Shown here one piece after another: positions 55,277 through 64,000 of a DNA stretch of 64,000 nucleotides. How positions within the stretch are numbered: position 1 is the stretch's first letter; the number at the start of each line of letters is the position of its first letter. Origin of the DNA: Terriglobales bacterium (GTDB taxonomy: Bacteria; Acidobacteriota; Terriglobia; Terriglobales; Acidobacteriaceae); NCBI GenBank assembly GCA_025462725.1, contig JAOAPE010000003.1, forward strand, positions 432,973-496,972, written 5' to 3'. The translations under genes and the position numbers were made by a program. The notes under the pieces are model-generated. The model was not told the origin of the DNA and did not search any database. It worked only from the letters and a program-made list of their open reading frames with translations.

Positions 55277-56734
55277 ATGGATCGATTCTTGATGATGGTA
55301 AGAAACTGGATCTTTTTTGTTACGGTTGTCGTGTTGTCTCTCCACATAGCCGGATGCTCCGGTAACGCTGCTCCCAGCACCCAACAACAGGGCCAAACTG
55401 GTCAAGGTGGCGGCGGTCGCGGCGCCCGTGGCGGACCCGGCGGCAGTGGAGGTGGCGGAGCGGTTCCGGTGTCGGCTGTGCCAGTGGCTGTGCAGGATAT
55501 GCCAATCTACTTCCGTGGGCTAGGAACGGTGACGGCGAACAATACCTCCGTCGTGAAGAGCCGTGTCGATGGGCCGCTGGTCCGAATTAATTTCCAGGAA
55601 GGTCAGGATGTAAAAGAAGGCCAAGTGCTGGCTGAGATCGATCCCCGAACCTTCGCAGCCACCGTCAACCAAGCCAAGGCCACTCTCGCCAAGGACGAAG
55701 CCACGCTGCACGATGCACAGACGAATCTTGCGCGATTTGAAGCGCTGGCGAAAGAAGGCGTCATTGCGCAGCAGCAACTGGACACCCAGCGATCGCAGGT
55801 GGGGCAATTTGAAGGACAGATCGGTGCGGACAAAGCACAGATTGACGCGGCCTCGTTACAGCTAAGCTTCACGAAGATCACTGCTCCCATCAGCGGACAG
55901 ATCGGGCTAAGAAAAGTGGACGTCGGCAACATCATCCACGCCGCCGATCCTAATGGAATCGCAGTCATCACTCAGCTTCAGCCGATCGTAGTGATCTTCT
56001 CGTTACCGGAAGACCAGTTACAAACAACGCTGCAGGCAATGCGCAAAGGTGTACTCACAGCCGATGCATATACGCGTGATGATAAGACAAAAATCGTTAG
56101 CGGGAAGTTGTTGACTGTCGATAATGCGATCGACACCACCACCGGAACGAGCAAGTTCAAGGCTGTTTTTCAGAACCAAAGCCGAGAACTCTGGCCGAAC
56201 CAGTTTGTGAATGTCCATTTGCTCGTTGATGTTAAGCAAGGTGCAGTGACGATTCCTTCGGCTGCGATCATCCGCGGAGCTAACGGTTCACTCGTTTACG
56301 TAGTGAAGCCGGACAGCACGGTGGAGGCTCGCAACGTTCAGGTAGGCATTACCGAAGGCACAGTTGCCCAGATCGATAGCGGACTCCAAAGCGGCGACGT
56401 TGTAGTCACTGACGGGCAGGACAAATTACAAAACAACGCCAAGGTCACGGTGCAACCACCTGCGGGGCAGGGCGGCGGACGAGGTAATAGGCAAGCGCAA
56501 GGCGGTGTGGATCAATCCGGCCAAAGCGGACAATCTGCTCAGGGCAATCAGTCCGGCCAAACAACCGACCGAAGCGGACAGACTGGCCGGCAAGGCACCA
56601 CGGGAAGTGGCGGTTCCGGCGGACAAACATTCCAGCGCGGCGGTCCCGAGGGTACTTCCAACGGAACGAACGCAAGCCCCGTCACCGGTAATCAAACCGG
56701 CCGCAAACGTCAGGGTGGGACAGGAAACAGATAA
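55277..56734 (+). CDS. RND efflux membrane-fusion protein (MdtA/HlyD-like), probable lipoprotein
   Basis: From the ATG at 55277 the protein has 485 residues. It has a hydrophobic signal ending in lipobox LHIAGC, a lipoyl/hairpin region with long coiled coil (about 130-195; EVGTI-type barrel-sandwich residues DVKEGQVLAEIDPRTFAATV), beta-barrel (KVDVGNIIHAADPNGIAVITQLQPI) and MP domain. A 90-residue Gln/Gly/Ser/Thr-rich tail (about 395-485) is not usual for the family. It links two inner-membrane RND pumps to an outer-membrane channel. The start is uncertain: TTG 55253 and ATG 55292 are alternatives. Its stop overlaps the next ATG (TAATG). Confidence 0.88.
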   Translation: MDRFLMMVRNWIFFVTVVVLSLHIAGCSGNAAPSTQQQGQTGQGGGGRGARGGPGGSGGGGAVPVSAVPVAVQDMPIYFRGLGTVTANNTSVVKSRVDGPLVRINFQEGQDVKEGQVLAEIDPRTFAATVNQAKATLAKDEATLHDAQTNLARFEALAKEGVIAQQQLDTQRSQVGQFEGQIGADKAQIDAASLQLSFTKITAPISGQIGLRKVDVGNIIHAADPNGIAVITQLQPIVVIFSLPEDQLQTTLQAMRKGVLTADAYTRDDKTKIVSGKLLTVDNAIDTTTGTSKFKAVFQNQSRELWPNQFVNVHLLVDVKQGAVTIPSAAIIRGANGSLVYVVKPDSTVEARNVQVGITEGTVAQIDSGLQSGDVVVTDGQDKLQNNAKVTVQPPAGQGGGRGNRQAQGGVDQSGQSGQSAQGNQSGQTTDRSGQTGRQGTTGSGGSGGQTFQRGGPEGTSNGTNASPVTGNQTGRKRQGGTGNR

Positions 56735-59700
56735 TGAATCCGTCACGGATATTCATTGAGCGTCCGGTAGCAACATCATTAATGATGATCGGCGTGATGC
56801 TGGTAGGCATTCTGGCTTACCTGCAACTTGCAGTGTCTGCGCTTCCGCAAGTGGATTACCCGATTATTCAGATCACCACGTTTTATCCCGGGGCCAGCGC
56901 CGAAGTCATGGCTTCCGCAGTCACTACTCCGCTGGAACGGCAGATGGGGCAGTTACCCGGCCTGAACCAGATGACTTCCACCAGCTCCACGGGAAGTTCT
57001 ATCGTGGTACTGCAATTCAATCTCGACGAGAACATTGATATTGCCGAACAGGAAGTTCAAGCAGCGATCAACGCATCCGGAACATTCCTTCCACGCGACC
57101 TTCCTAACCCGCCGATTTACAGCAAGACGAATCCGGCGGATGCTCCAGTTCTTACCCTAGCACTGACGTCTGACACGCTTCCCCTTAATAAGGTAGAAGA
57201 TCTTGCAGACACGGTCCTCGCGCAGAAGATATCGCAGATGTCCGGCGTGGGCATGGTCTCGATCAGCGGCGGACAAAAGCCCGCCGTGCGCGTTCAGGCA
57301 AATCCCACGGCATTGGCTTCCTACGGACTGGGCATGGATGACCTGCGCTCAGTCTTGGCTGCGGCAAACGTCGATCAGGCGAAAGGATCGATCGAAGGCT
57401 CGCGACAGGCATTCACCATCGGCGCGAACGATCAGCTCATGAGCAGCGCCGAATATGAGCCGCTCATTGTTGCGTATCGCAACGGATCGCCGGTACGCCT
57501 CTCCGATGTTGCCGACGTGGTGGACAGCGCCGAGAACACCAAGCAGGCCGCATGGTTCAACACCCAACCTGCGGTGATTCTGAACGTGCAGCGGCAGCCG
57601 GGAGCCAACATCATCGGTGTAGTGGATCGCATCCGAGCGGTTTTACCGCAATTGCAATCGGCATTGCCAAAAAACGTGAAGGTGAGTATTCCTTCTGACC
57701 GGACTGAAACCATTCGGGCGTCGGTCGCGGACGTGAAATTTGAATTGATGTTGACCGTTGCGCTCGTCGTGATGGTGATTTTCCTTTTCCTTCGAACGTT
57801 CGCAGCAACAGTGATTCCGAGCGTTGCAGTACCACTATCGTTGGTGGGAACGTTCGGAGTGATGTATCTGCTGAACTACAGCCTCGACAATCTTTCACTC
57901 ATGGCGCTTACTATTTCTACAGGATTCGTTGTTGACGATGCCATCGTCATGATCGAGAACATTGCGCGCTTCATCGAGGAAGGCGATTCGCCGCTGCAAG
58001 CGGCGCTCAAAGGGTCGAAGCAGATTGGTTTCACGATCGTATCGCTGACAGTTTCCCTCATCGCTGTGTTGATTCCCTTGTTATTCATGGGAGACGTTGT
58101 CGGCAGGCTCTTCCGCGAATTTGCGATCACGCTCAGCGTCACCATCTTGGTTTCGGCATTCGTCTCGCTCACGCTGACTCCGATGATGTCGGCAAAGCTC
58201 CTGCGCCACCAGCCCAAAGAAGAACAAGGGCGTTTCTACAGGTGGTCGGAAAATATCTTCGAAACAGTAATTGAAAAATATGGCGTCACCTTGCGATGGG
58301 TGCTGAAGCACCAGTTCGCGACATTGCTGGTGACCATCGCGACCTTGGTCTTCACGGTGCTCTTGTACATCTTCATCCCAAAGGGATTTTTTCCGGTACA
58401 AGACACCGGGCAGATCCTCGGGATATCCGAAGCCTCGGCCGCAATTTCGTTTCCGGCAATGATGGAACGGCAGCAAGCGCTAGGGAAAGTCATCTTGCAG
58501 GATCCTGATGTCCTAAACCTGACCTCGTTCATTGGGGTGGACGGCATCAACACTACCGGGAACAGCGGACGTATCCAGATAACCCTGAAGCCACGCGATG
58601 AGCGCACCGCGAGCGCGACCGAGATCATTCAGCGGCTGCAACCGAAATTGGCACAAGTGGAAGGTGTTGCGCTGTACATGCAACCGGTGCAAGACCTCAC
58701 GGTGGAGAGCGCTGTAAGCCGCACGCAGTATCAATACACGCTCGAAGACGCGGATGTGAACGAGCTGAACACTTTCACCCCGAAGCTCGTGGCCCAGCTA
58801 AAGAACGCTCCTGAATTGCGAGATGTGGCGACGAACCAGCAGACTGGCGGTATGCAGGCATTTATTTCCATCGACCGCGACACCGCCTCGCGCTTGGGCA
58901 TAACGCCGCAGCAGATTGATGACGCTCTCTACAGTGCTTTCGGTCAGCGCCAGGTTTCGACGATGTTCACGCAGTTGAATCAGTATCACGTGATCCTTGA
59001 AGTGGCGCCGGATTTCCAGCGCAGCCCGGATTCGCTCAAGGACATCTACGTTCGCTCTTCAAACGGCACCAGCGTTCCTCTGAGCAGCTTTACACATGTC
59101 GAAATAAAGAACACTTCACTCACGGTGGAGCACCTGGGACAGTTTCCTGCCACGACCATCTCTTTCAACCTCGCGCCCGGGGATTCGCTCGGCAACGCGG
59201 TTACCGCGATTCAGACTGCGGAGCAGCAGATCGGCATGCCAACGAGCATTCACTCCAGCTTCCAAGGAAGTGCGGCTGCGTTTCAATCTTCGCTGAAGAA
59301 CGAGCCGTTCTTGATCCTTGCGGCGCTGATCACGGTGTATATCGTGCTCGGTGTGCTGTACGAAAGCTACATCCATCCGATCACGATTCTTTCAACATTG
59401 CCCTCTGCCGGCGTGGGCGCGTTACTCGCGTTGTTGTTGTTCCGGATGGATCTCGGAGTGGTCGCGCTGATAGGGATCGTGCTGCTGATCGGCATCGTCA
59501 AGAAAAACGCCATCATGATCATCGACTTTGCGCTTGAGGCTGAGCGCGGAGAAGGAAAGTCGCCAGAGGAATCCATTTTCCAGGCTTCGTTATTGCGGTT
59601 CCGCCCGATTATGATGACCACGTTGGCTGCAATCTTCGGCGGATTGCCATTGGCTTTGGGACGCGGTACCGGCTCCGAATTACGACATCCATTAGGTGTG

Positions 59701-59856
59701 ACGATCGTAGGTGGACTGCTCGTCAGCCAGGTGCTCACGCTCTATACGACGCCCGTGATCTACCTTTATTTCGATCGCTTGGCGCGGCGATTGGAAAGAT
59801 TTGGATTTGGAAATCCGATTCCGCACGCCGACCTGGAGATTAAGGAAGCGCAATGA
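56734..59856 (+). CDS. RND efflux permease 1 (MdtB-like)
   Basis: The 1040-residue protein is a full HAE1-type RND pump: N-terminal IFIERPVATSLMMIGVMLVG, two six-helix bundles each with a porter domain, the TM4 proton-relay aspartates in STGFVVDDAIVMIENIARFIEEG, and the TM10-12 repeat IGIVKKNAIMIIDFALEAERG. It resembles MdtB. It is co-translated with the fusion protein and with a second RND protein (ATGA overlap), as in mdtABC, where the pump is a heterotrimer. Likely exports bile salts, aromatic compounds or drugs; specificity unknown. Confidence 0.93.
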   Translation: MNPSRIFIERPVATSLMMIGVMLVGILAYLQLAVSALPQVDYPIIQITTFYPGASAEVMASAVTTPLERQMGQLPGLNQMTSTSSTGSSIVVLQFNLDENIDIAEQEVQAAINASGTFLPRDLPNPPIYSKTNPADAPVLTLALTSDTLPLNKVEDLADTVLAQKISQMSGVGMVSISGGQKPAVRVQANPTALASYGLGMDDLRSVLAAANVDQAKGSIEGSRQAFTIGANDQLMSSAEYEPLIVAYRNGSPVRLSDVADVVDSAENTKQAAWFNTQPAVILNVQRQPGANIIGVVDRIRAVLPQLQSALPKNVKVSIPSDRTETIRASVADVKFELMLTVALVVMVIFLFLRTFAATVIPSVAVPLSLVGTFGVMYLLNYSLDNLSLMALTISTGFVVDDAIVMIENIARFIEEGDSPLQAALKGSKQIGFTIVSLTVSLIAVLIPLLFMGDVVGRLFREFAITLSVTILVSAFVSLTLTPMMSAKLLRHQPKEEQGRFYRWSENIFETVIEKYGVTLRWVLKHQFATLLVTIATLVFTVLLYIFIPKGFFPVQDTGQILGISEASAAISFPAMMERQQALGKVILQDPDVLNLTSFIGVDGINTTGNSGRIQITLKPRDERTASATEIIQRLQPKLAQVEGVALYMQPVQDLTVESAVSRTQYQYTLEDADVNELNTFTPKLVAQLKNAPELRDVATNQQTGGMQAFISIDRDTASRLGITPQQIDDALYSAFGQRQVSTMFTQLNQYHVILEVAPDFQRSPDSLKDIYVRSSNGTSVPLSSFTHVEIKNTSLTVEHLGQFPATTISFNLAPGDSLGNAVTAIQTAEQQIGMPTSIHSSFQGSAAAFQSSLKNEPFLILAALITVYIVLGVLYESYIHPITILSTLPSAGVGALLALLLFRMDLGVVALIGIVLLIGIVKKNAIMIIDFALEAERGEGKSPEESIFQASLLRFRPIMMTTLAAIFGGLPLALGRGTGSELRHPLGVTIVGGLLVSQVLTLYTTPVIYLYFDRLARRLERFGFGNPIPHADLEIKEAQ

Positions 59857-62800
59857 GTATCTCGTCTCCATTCATCCGGCGTCCTGTCGGCACATCGTTG
59901 CTGTCTTTGGCGATATTGCTCGCGGGCGGTGTTGCGTATTTTTTCTTACCGGTATCGCCGTTGCCGGAAGTGGAATATCCGACCATCTCTGTTTCCGCGG
60001 GATTGCCGGGAGCAAGCCCTGAGACGATGGCGTCGGCAGTAGCTACGCCGCTTGAGCGGCAGTTCGGACGGATTGCGGGCGTCACTGAGATGACGTCTTC
60101 CAGCAACCTCGGCTCGACGAATATCACGATGCAGTTCGACCTGAGCCGGAACATCGATGCGGCTGCGCGCGACGTGCAAGCCGCCATCAACTCTGCGCGC
60201 GGACAACTCCCTGCCAATCTTCCCAGCAATCCTTCATACCGCAAAACAAATCCCGCAGACGCTCCCATCATGATCCTGGCGCTCACGTCGGACACGCTCC
60301 CCGTTGGCACTATGTACGACGCGGCGGATTCGATTCTCGCGCAGAAGATGTCCCAGGTGAGTGGAGTCGGCCAAGTCTCTGTGGGCGGCGGTGCGAAGCC
60401 TGCCGTCCGAGTGCAGGTGAATCCCACTCAACTCTCCGCTTACGGATTGGGATTGGAAGATGTGCGGACGGCACTTGCCGCCGCGAATGCAAACTCGCCG
60501 AAAGGTCAGCTTTCGAACGAGCAGGACATGTTCACAATCGCGGCCGACGATCAGCTTCTGCAGGCTGACAAATACAAGTCTCTGATCATTGCGTATCGCA
60601 ACGGCGGGCCAGTTCGGTTGAGCGATGTGGCCAATGTTTTCGAGTCGCAAGAAAACATACGCAACGCCGGACTTGCGAACGGAAAGCCGGCGGTGCTTAT
60701 CATCGTCTTCCGTCAGCCCGGCGCAAACATCATTCAAGTGGTGGACCGGATCAAGAGCATGATCCCGCTCTTCCAGGCGTCGATCAATCCGGCGATACAC
60801 ATCTCCGTAGCGACCGATAGAACCACGACGATTCGCGCCTCCGTTCACGATGTGGAAGTCACTCTGCTGATTGCCATCTCGCTGGTAGTGGTTGTGATTT
60901 TCATGTTCCTGCGCAACTTGCCCGCGACCATGATTCCCAGTATTGCAGTGCCGCTATCGCTCGTGGGCACCCTGGCGTTCATGTACATGCTGAATTACAC
61001 CATCGACAACCTGTCATTGATGGCGCTGACCATTGCAACCGGGTTCGTTGTAGATGACGCGATCGTCGTGATCGAGAACATTGCGCGATACATCGAAGAA
61101 GGGCTAGCCCCATTCGACGCGGCGCTCAAGGGCGCAAAGGAGATCGGCTTTACCGTGCTATCAATGAGCGCTAGCCTGGTGGCAGTGTTCATTCCCATCC
61201 TGTTGATGGGGGGCATCATCGGACGGCTCTTCCGGCAATTCGCGGTCGTGTTGACGATCGCTATCGGTGTCTCGCTGGTGGTCTCACTCACGGCCACGCC
61301 GATGATGTCGGCGAAGTTCCTGGTTCCAATGGAGGACCGCAAGCATGGGCGTTTCTACCGGGCCAGTGAAAAGGTCTTCGACAAGACTCTCGCCATCTAC
61401 GGTGCATCGTTGCGCTGGGTCTTGCGACACTCGCTGATGGTCCTGTTCATGTTGCTGGGCACAATGGCATTGGCTGTGTATCTGTACATCGCCGTTCCCA
61501 AAGGATTTTTTCCGCAACAGGATACCGGGCGACTCAATGGATCCATCCTTGCAGCTCAGGATGTTTCCTTCCAGAACATGCGCGCCAAGCAGGTTGAGTT
61601 CATCCGGGTTGTAATGCAGGATCCGGCAGTGGATCAAGTCGTCGCATTCAACGGATCCAGCAATCGCGCGAGCGCGTTCATCCAGCTTAAGCCGCTTTCA
61701 GAACGCAAAGCCTCGGCCGACGAGATCATCAACCGGCTGCGTCCGAAACTTTCGCACATCCCCGGCGCGCAATTGTTCCTGCAATCAGTGCAGGATGTCC
61801 GCGTTGGCGGAAGAGGCGGCAACGCGCAGTATCAATACACGCTGCAAGGCCCCAACATTCAGGAGTTGAATGACCAGATCCCGAAGCTGGTGGCGCAATT
61901 GCAAAAAATACCGCTGCTGAAAGATGTGAACAGCGATCAGCAGAACCGCGGACTTGAGAGTTATCTCGTTATCGATCGGGATACAGCGTCCAGACTCGGA
62001 GTGACACCGCAGGCCATAGATGCGGTCCTCTATGACGCTTTCGGACAGCGCCAGGTTTCGACGATGTATCGGCAAGTAAACCAGTATCACGTTGTCATGG
62101 AAGTTCAACCGCAGTTCGCGAACAATCCAGATGCGTTGAAAGACGTCTATGTGAAATCCACATCAGGCGCCCAGGTGCCCTTGAGTGCAGTCACCCATTA
62201 CGAACAGCGCAATACCGCTCTCTCAGTCAACCATCAAGGACAGTTCCCTGCAACCACGGTCACTTTCAACCTTGCGCCCGGAGTTTCACTTGGCCAGGCG
62301 GTGGAGGCGATCGACCAGGCTGAGCGGGAAATACATTTTCCTGCTGACATTCACGGTGGTTTTCAGGGCACCGCAGCGGCTTTCCAACAATCACTGTCGA
62401 ATCAGCCATTGCTGATCGCGGCGGCGCTGGCAGCAGTCTATATCGTACTGGGGATGCTATACGAGAGTTTGATCCATCCCATAACGATTCTTTCCACATT
62501 GCCCTCCGCTGGCGTCGGTGCCTTGTTGGCGTTGCTCGTGTTCAAGACCGAGTTGAACATCATCGCGCTGATCGGGATCATTCTGCTGATAGGCATCGTC
62601 AAGAAAAACGCCATCATGATGATCGACTTCGCGCTCGACGCTGAGCGCAAACACAACTTGAGTCCCGACGAAGCGATCTTCAAAGCCGCCATGCTGCGTT
62701 TCCGTCCGATCATGATGACCACGATGGCCGCATTGTTCGGCGCAATCCCGTTGGCGTTCGGTACGGGAGTAGGTTCAGAGTTGCGGCGTCCATTGGGGAT

Positions 62801-62960
62801 CACCATTGTTGGCGGATTGCTTTTCAGCCAGATGCAGACACTCTTCACAACTCCGGTCGTCTACCTTTATATGGACCGAATGCGCCTCGGATTCGATCGG
62901 TGGAGGCTGCGCCGCCGCGGTGTGCAATCATCTCCCGCGCTGGATACTTCCGCAGATTAG
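59853..62960 (+). CDS. RND efflux permease 2 (MdtC-like)
   Basis: The 1035-residue paralogue begins FIRRPVGTSLLSLAILLAGGVAYFF, a typical MdtC N-terminus, with relay aspartates in ATGFVVDDAIVVIENIARYIEEG and the second-half motif IGIVKKNAIMMIDFALDAERK. It aligns throughout with the preceding permease, indicating duplication, but both stay full length and in frame. The pair with a single fusion protein indicates an MdtB/MdtC-type mixed trimer. No tolC gene follows; the channel at 16.4-18.4 kb is one candidate partner. Confidence 0.93.
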   Translation: MSISSPFIRRPVGTSLLSLAILLAGGVAYFFLPVSPLPEVEYPTISVSAGLPGASPETMASAVATPLERQFGRIAGVTEMTSSSNLGSTNITMQFDLSRNIDAAARDVQAAINSARGQLPANLPSNPSYRKTNPADAPIMILALTSDTLPVGTMYDAADSILAQKMSQVSGVGQVSVGGGAKPAVRVQVNPTQLSAYGLGLEDVRTALAAANANSPKGQLSNEQDMFTIAADDQLLQADKYKSLIIAYRNGGPVRLSDVANVFESQENIRNAGLANGKPAVLIIVFRQPGANIIQVVDRIKSMIPLFQASINPAIHISVATDRTTTIRASVHDVEVTLLIAISLVVVVIFMFLRNLPATMIPSIAVPLSLVGTLAFMYMLNYTIDNLSLMALTIATGFVVDDAIVVIENIARYIEEGLAPFDAALKGAKEIGFTVLSMSASLVAVFIPILLMGGIIGRLFRQFAVVLTIAIGVSLVVSLTATPMMSAKFLVPMEDRKHGRFYRASEKVFDKTLAIYGASLRWVLRHSLMVLFMLLGTMALAVYLYIAVPKGFFPQQDTGRLNGSILAAQDVSFQNMRAKQVEFIRVVMQDPAVDQVVAFNGSSNRASAFIQLKPLSERKASADEIINRLRPKLSHIPGAQLFLQSVQDVRVGGRGGNAQYQYTLQGPNIQELNDQIPKLVAQLQKIPLLKDVNSDQQNRGLESYLVIDRDTASRLGVTPQAIDAVLYDAFGQRQVSTMYRQVNQYHVVMEVQPQFANNPDALKDVYVKSTSGAQVPLSAVTHYEQRNTALSVNHQGQFPATTVTFNLAPGVSLGQAVEAIDQAEREIHFPADIHGGFQGTAAAFQQSLSNQPLLIAAALAAVYIVLGMLYESLIHPITILSTLPSAGVGALLALLVFKTELNIIALIGIILLIGIVKKNAIMMIDFALDAERKHNLSPDEAIFKAAMLRFRPIMMTTMAALFGAIPLAFGTGVGSELRRPLGITIVGGLLFSQMQTLFTTPVVYLYMDRMRLGFDRWRLRRRGVQSSPALDTSAD

Positions 62961-63057
62961 TCCGTTGTACAACTCTACTGAGCGGCCGAAATTCTGCGAA
63001 ACGACGTCAGGCTGAAGGATTGGGAACGGGAATGTGTAAGTGATTGAAAAGATAGAT

Positions 63058-63100
63058 GCGGAGAGTGGATTTGAACCAGCGACCTTTGGGTATGAGAACG
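63058..63100 (-). pseudogene. 3' fragment of a tRNA-Met-like gene
   Basis: On the minus strand this stretch reads CTCATACCCAAAGGTCG, then a T-arm CTGGTTCAAATCC and an acceptor-like CTCTCCGC. It matches the anticodon loop (CAT), variable loop and T loop of elongator tRNA-Met, but one anticodon-loop base is missing, the T-stem no longer pairs fully and no D-arm or 5' acceptor strand precedes it. It looks like the remnant left when an element integrates into or leaves a tRNA gene. Confidence 0.55.
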
Positions 63101-63162
63101 CCAGAATATGGCTAACTAAATGATTCTGCGGCGCGGATAAGTGCGTTTTTCGTCAGGTGGAT

Positions 63163-63765
63163 TTAGCGTCGGCGAGTGAGTCCCTTTGCCGAGGCCTCGG
63201 ACCCAGGCGGTTCACGGAACGGTTCCACAGAGATGGCCTCGTAACACACTTCCAGCACGGTCAGGTATTCTGTACCGCGCGGCAATTGAAGGACTACGCT
63301 GTCACCCGCTGCCGACTTCATCAACGCGCGCCCCAGAGGTGACACCCAGCTGATGTGGTTGCGGTTGAGATCGACCTCGTCGGTGCCCACGATGCTCACC
63401 ACTCGCTCCGCTCCCGCGGCATTAGCATAGCGCACGGTCGCTCCGAAGAATGCCCTCGTCGCCGCCTGCCCCGCTCTCGGAGCTTCCGGGTCCACCACTT
63501 CCGCGGCTTCGATTCGTTTCGTGAGAAAGCGAATCCGCCCATCGATCTGCCGCAGCCGGCGCTTGCCGTACTGATAGTCGGCGTTTTCACTGCGATCGCC
63601 GTTGCTGGCAGCCCACGCCACCACCTCCGTCACGGCCGGACGTTCCCTCGTGAGCAGAAACTGGTGTTCATCTTTGAGGCGCTCGAGCCCGCTCCGCGTT
63701 ATGTAGTTCTTGCCTGGCGTCGCGGGCTCGTCCCTTTGTGGTCTTCTCGTAAACCCTTTTCGCAT
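63163..63765 (-). CDS. greB: GreA/GreB-family transcript cleavage factor (GreB-like)
   Basis: From the ATG at 63765 (GGAAAG upstream) the protein has 200 residues: a basic N-terminal extension, the Gre coiled coil (NYITRSGLERLKDEHQFLLTRERP; SNGDRSENADYQYGKRRLRQIDGRI) and the C-terminal FKBP-like domain (VDLNRNHISWVSPLGRALMKSAAGD). The conserved acidic tip (GDRSENADYQYGK) that enters the RNA polymerase channel is intact; YQYGKRRLR is GreB-type. It rescues backtracked RNA polymerase. A 30-residue upstream frame extension reaches the divergent gene and is not used. Confidence 0.9.
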   Translation of the reverse strand: MRKGFTRRPQRDEPATPGKNYITRSGLERLKDEHQFLLTRERPAVTEVVAWAASNGDRSENADYQYGKRRLRQIDGRIRFLTKRIEAAEVVDPEAPRAGQAATRAFFGATVRYANAAGAERVVSIVGTDEVDLNRNHISWVSPLGRALMKSAAGDSVVLQLPRGTEYLTVLEVCYEAISVEPFREPPGSEASAKGLTRRR

Positions 63766-63847
63766 AGTCTTTCCAGCGCGAATCCAGTGGGTCGCCCGAA
63801 TGGCGGGCAACTCCTGCCGCAGATGCCATAGCTTACACTCAAACAAC

Positions 63848-64000
63848 ATGCTCAACCGGGGCTATGCCTATACCACGATCATCAGCAGCAAACATCAGGG
63901 ACGAACCCTGCTCTCCCACTTGGCAAGCCTTTACCCACACTCAACCCCGCAAGCTTGGCAACAAAATCTGAACAACCGCGAAGTCACCGTCAACGGCATC
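63848..64000 (+). CDS. 5' part of an RluA-like pseudouridine synthase (truncated by window edge)
   Basis: The ATG at 63848 opens a frame that runs to the window end (51 codons). The product (MLNRGYAYTTIISSKHQGRT, then QNLNNREVTVNGI) has the look of the S4-like N-terminal domain of RluA-type 23S rRNA/tRNA pseudouridine synthases: a helix pair followed by a REVTVNG turn. The catalytic domain lies outside, so this is provisional. It is divergent from the greB-like gene. Confidence 0.55.
   Translation, partial: MLNRGYAYTTIISSKHQGRTLLSHLASLYPHSTPQAWQQNLNNREVTVNGI

Overview
The window looks like chromosomal DNA of an Acidobacteriota, probably of the Terriglobia/Koribacter type. This is inferred from the protein repertoire: a TonB receptor with a carboxypeptidase-regulatory-like N-terminus, a giant exported sortilin/BNR-repeat protein, bactofilin, a multi-PAS hybrid kinase and many exported peptidases and hydrolases. 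There is no rRNA, complete tRNA, CRISPR array, insertion sequence or prophage.

Layout. 0.1-6 kb: bactofilin, a CpsB-type PHP phosphatase, a large hybrid sensor kinase and a small exported peptidoglycan-binding-like protein. 6-16.1 kb: one long minus-strand block read truA, aldehyde dehydrogenase, a hotdog-like protein, a DRE-TIM lyase/synthase, an M20 peptidase, an exported amidohydrolase and an EamA permease, followed by a DegP/HtrA protease. 16.3-24 kb: a TolC-like channel, an isolated nuoB, a degenerate receiver, a zinc oxidoreductase, a Ser/Gly-rich lipoprotein and an M1 aminopeptidase. 24-28 kb: XdhC, a MobA-like transferase, a HAD hydrolase, an IscU-like protein, a BtuF-like protein and a Nudix hydrolase. 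28-33.4 kb: an NRAMP-related transporter, a soluble PRC/MgtE_N/CBS protein, a structured leader RNA with an 18-codon ORF, and glycogen phosphorylase. 33.6-42 kb: a MacB-type ABC exporter with an esterase, a Tat-exported class V aminotransferase, a sortilin/BNR protein and a LolA-like protein. 42-47 kb: a TonB receptor behind two tandem cobalamin riboswitches, an APC permease and a SnoaL-like protein. 47.2-54.9 kb: a tightly coupled six-gene operon for CoA-dependent degradation of an aromatic acid, most likely anthranilate. 55-63 kb: an MdtABC-like RND system. 63-64 kb: a tRNA-Met 3' remnant, a GreB-like factor and the start of an RluA-like pseudouridine synthase.

Three places stand out. (1) 30.66-30.91 kb on the minus strand has a near-consensus promoter, a consensus ribosome-binding site, a Cys/Ser-rich 18-codon ORF lying inside the 5' arm of a long bulged RNA rod, and an intrinsic terminator whose stem overlaps the base of the rod. 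This sits directly before a soluble MgtE-like metal-sensor protein and an NRAMP-related carrier lacking the canonical transition-metal residues, so it looks like an undescribed attenuator or riboswitch for metal (possibly magnesium) uptake. (2) In the 47-55 kb operon a two-part flavoenzyme (monooxygenase plus old-yellow-enzyme halves) is encoded with a CoA ligase fused to a Rid (enamine/imine-processing) domain; that fits the enamine expected in the anthraniloyl-CoA route. An 18-bp MarR-type dyad precedes it. (3) Two complete cobalamin riboswitches stand in series before the TonB receptor, the second with a hairpin that can hide the ribosome-binding site.
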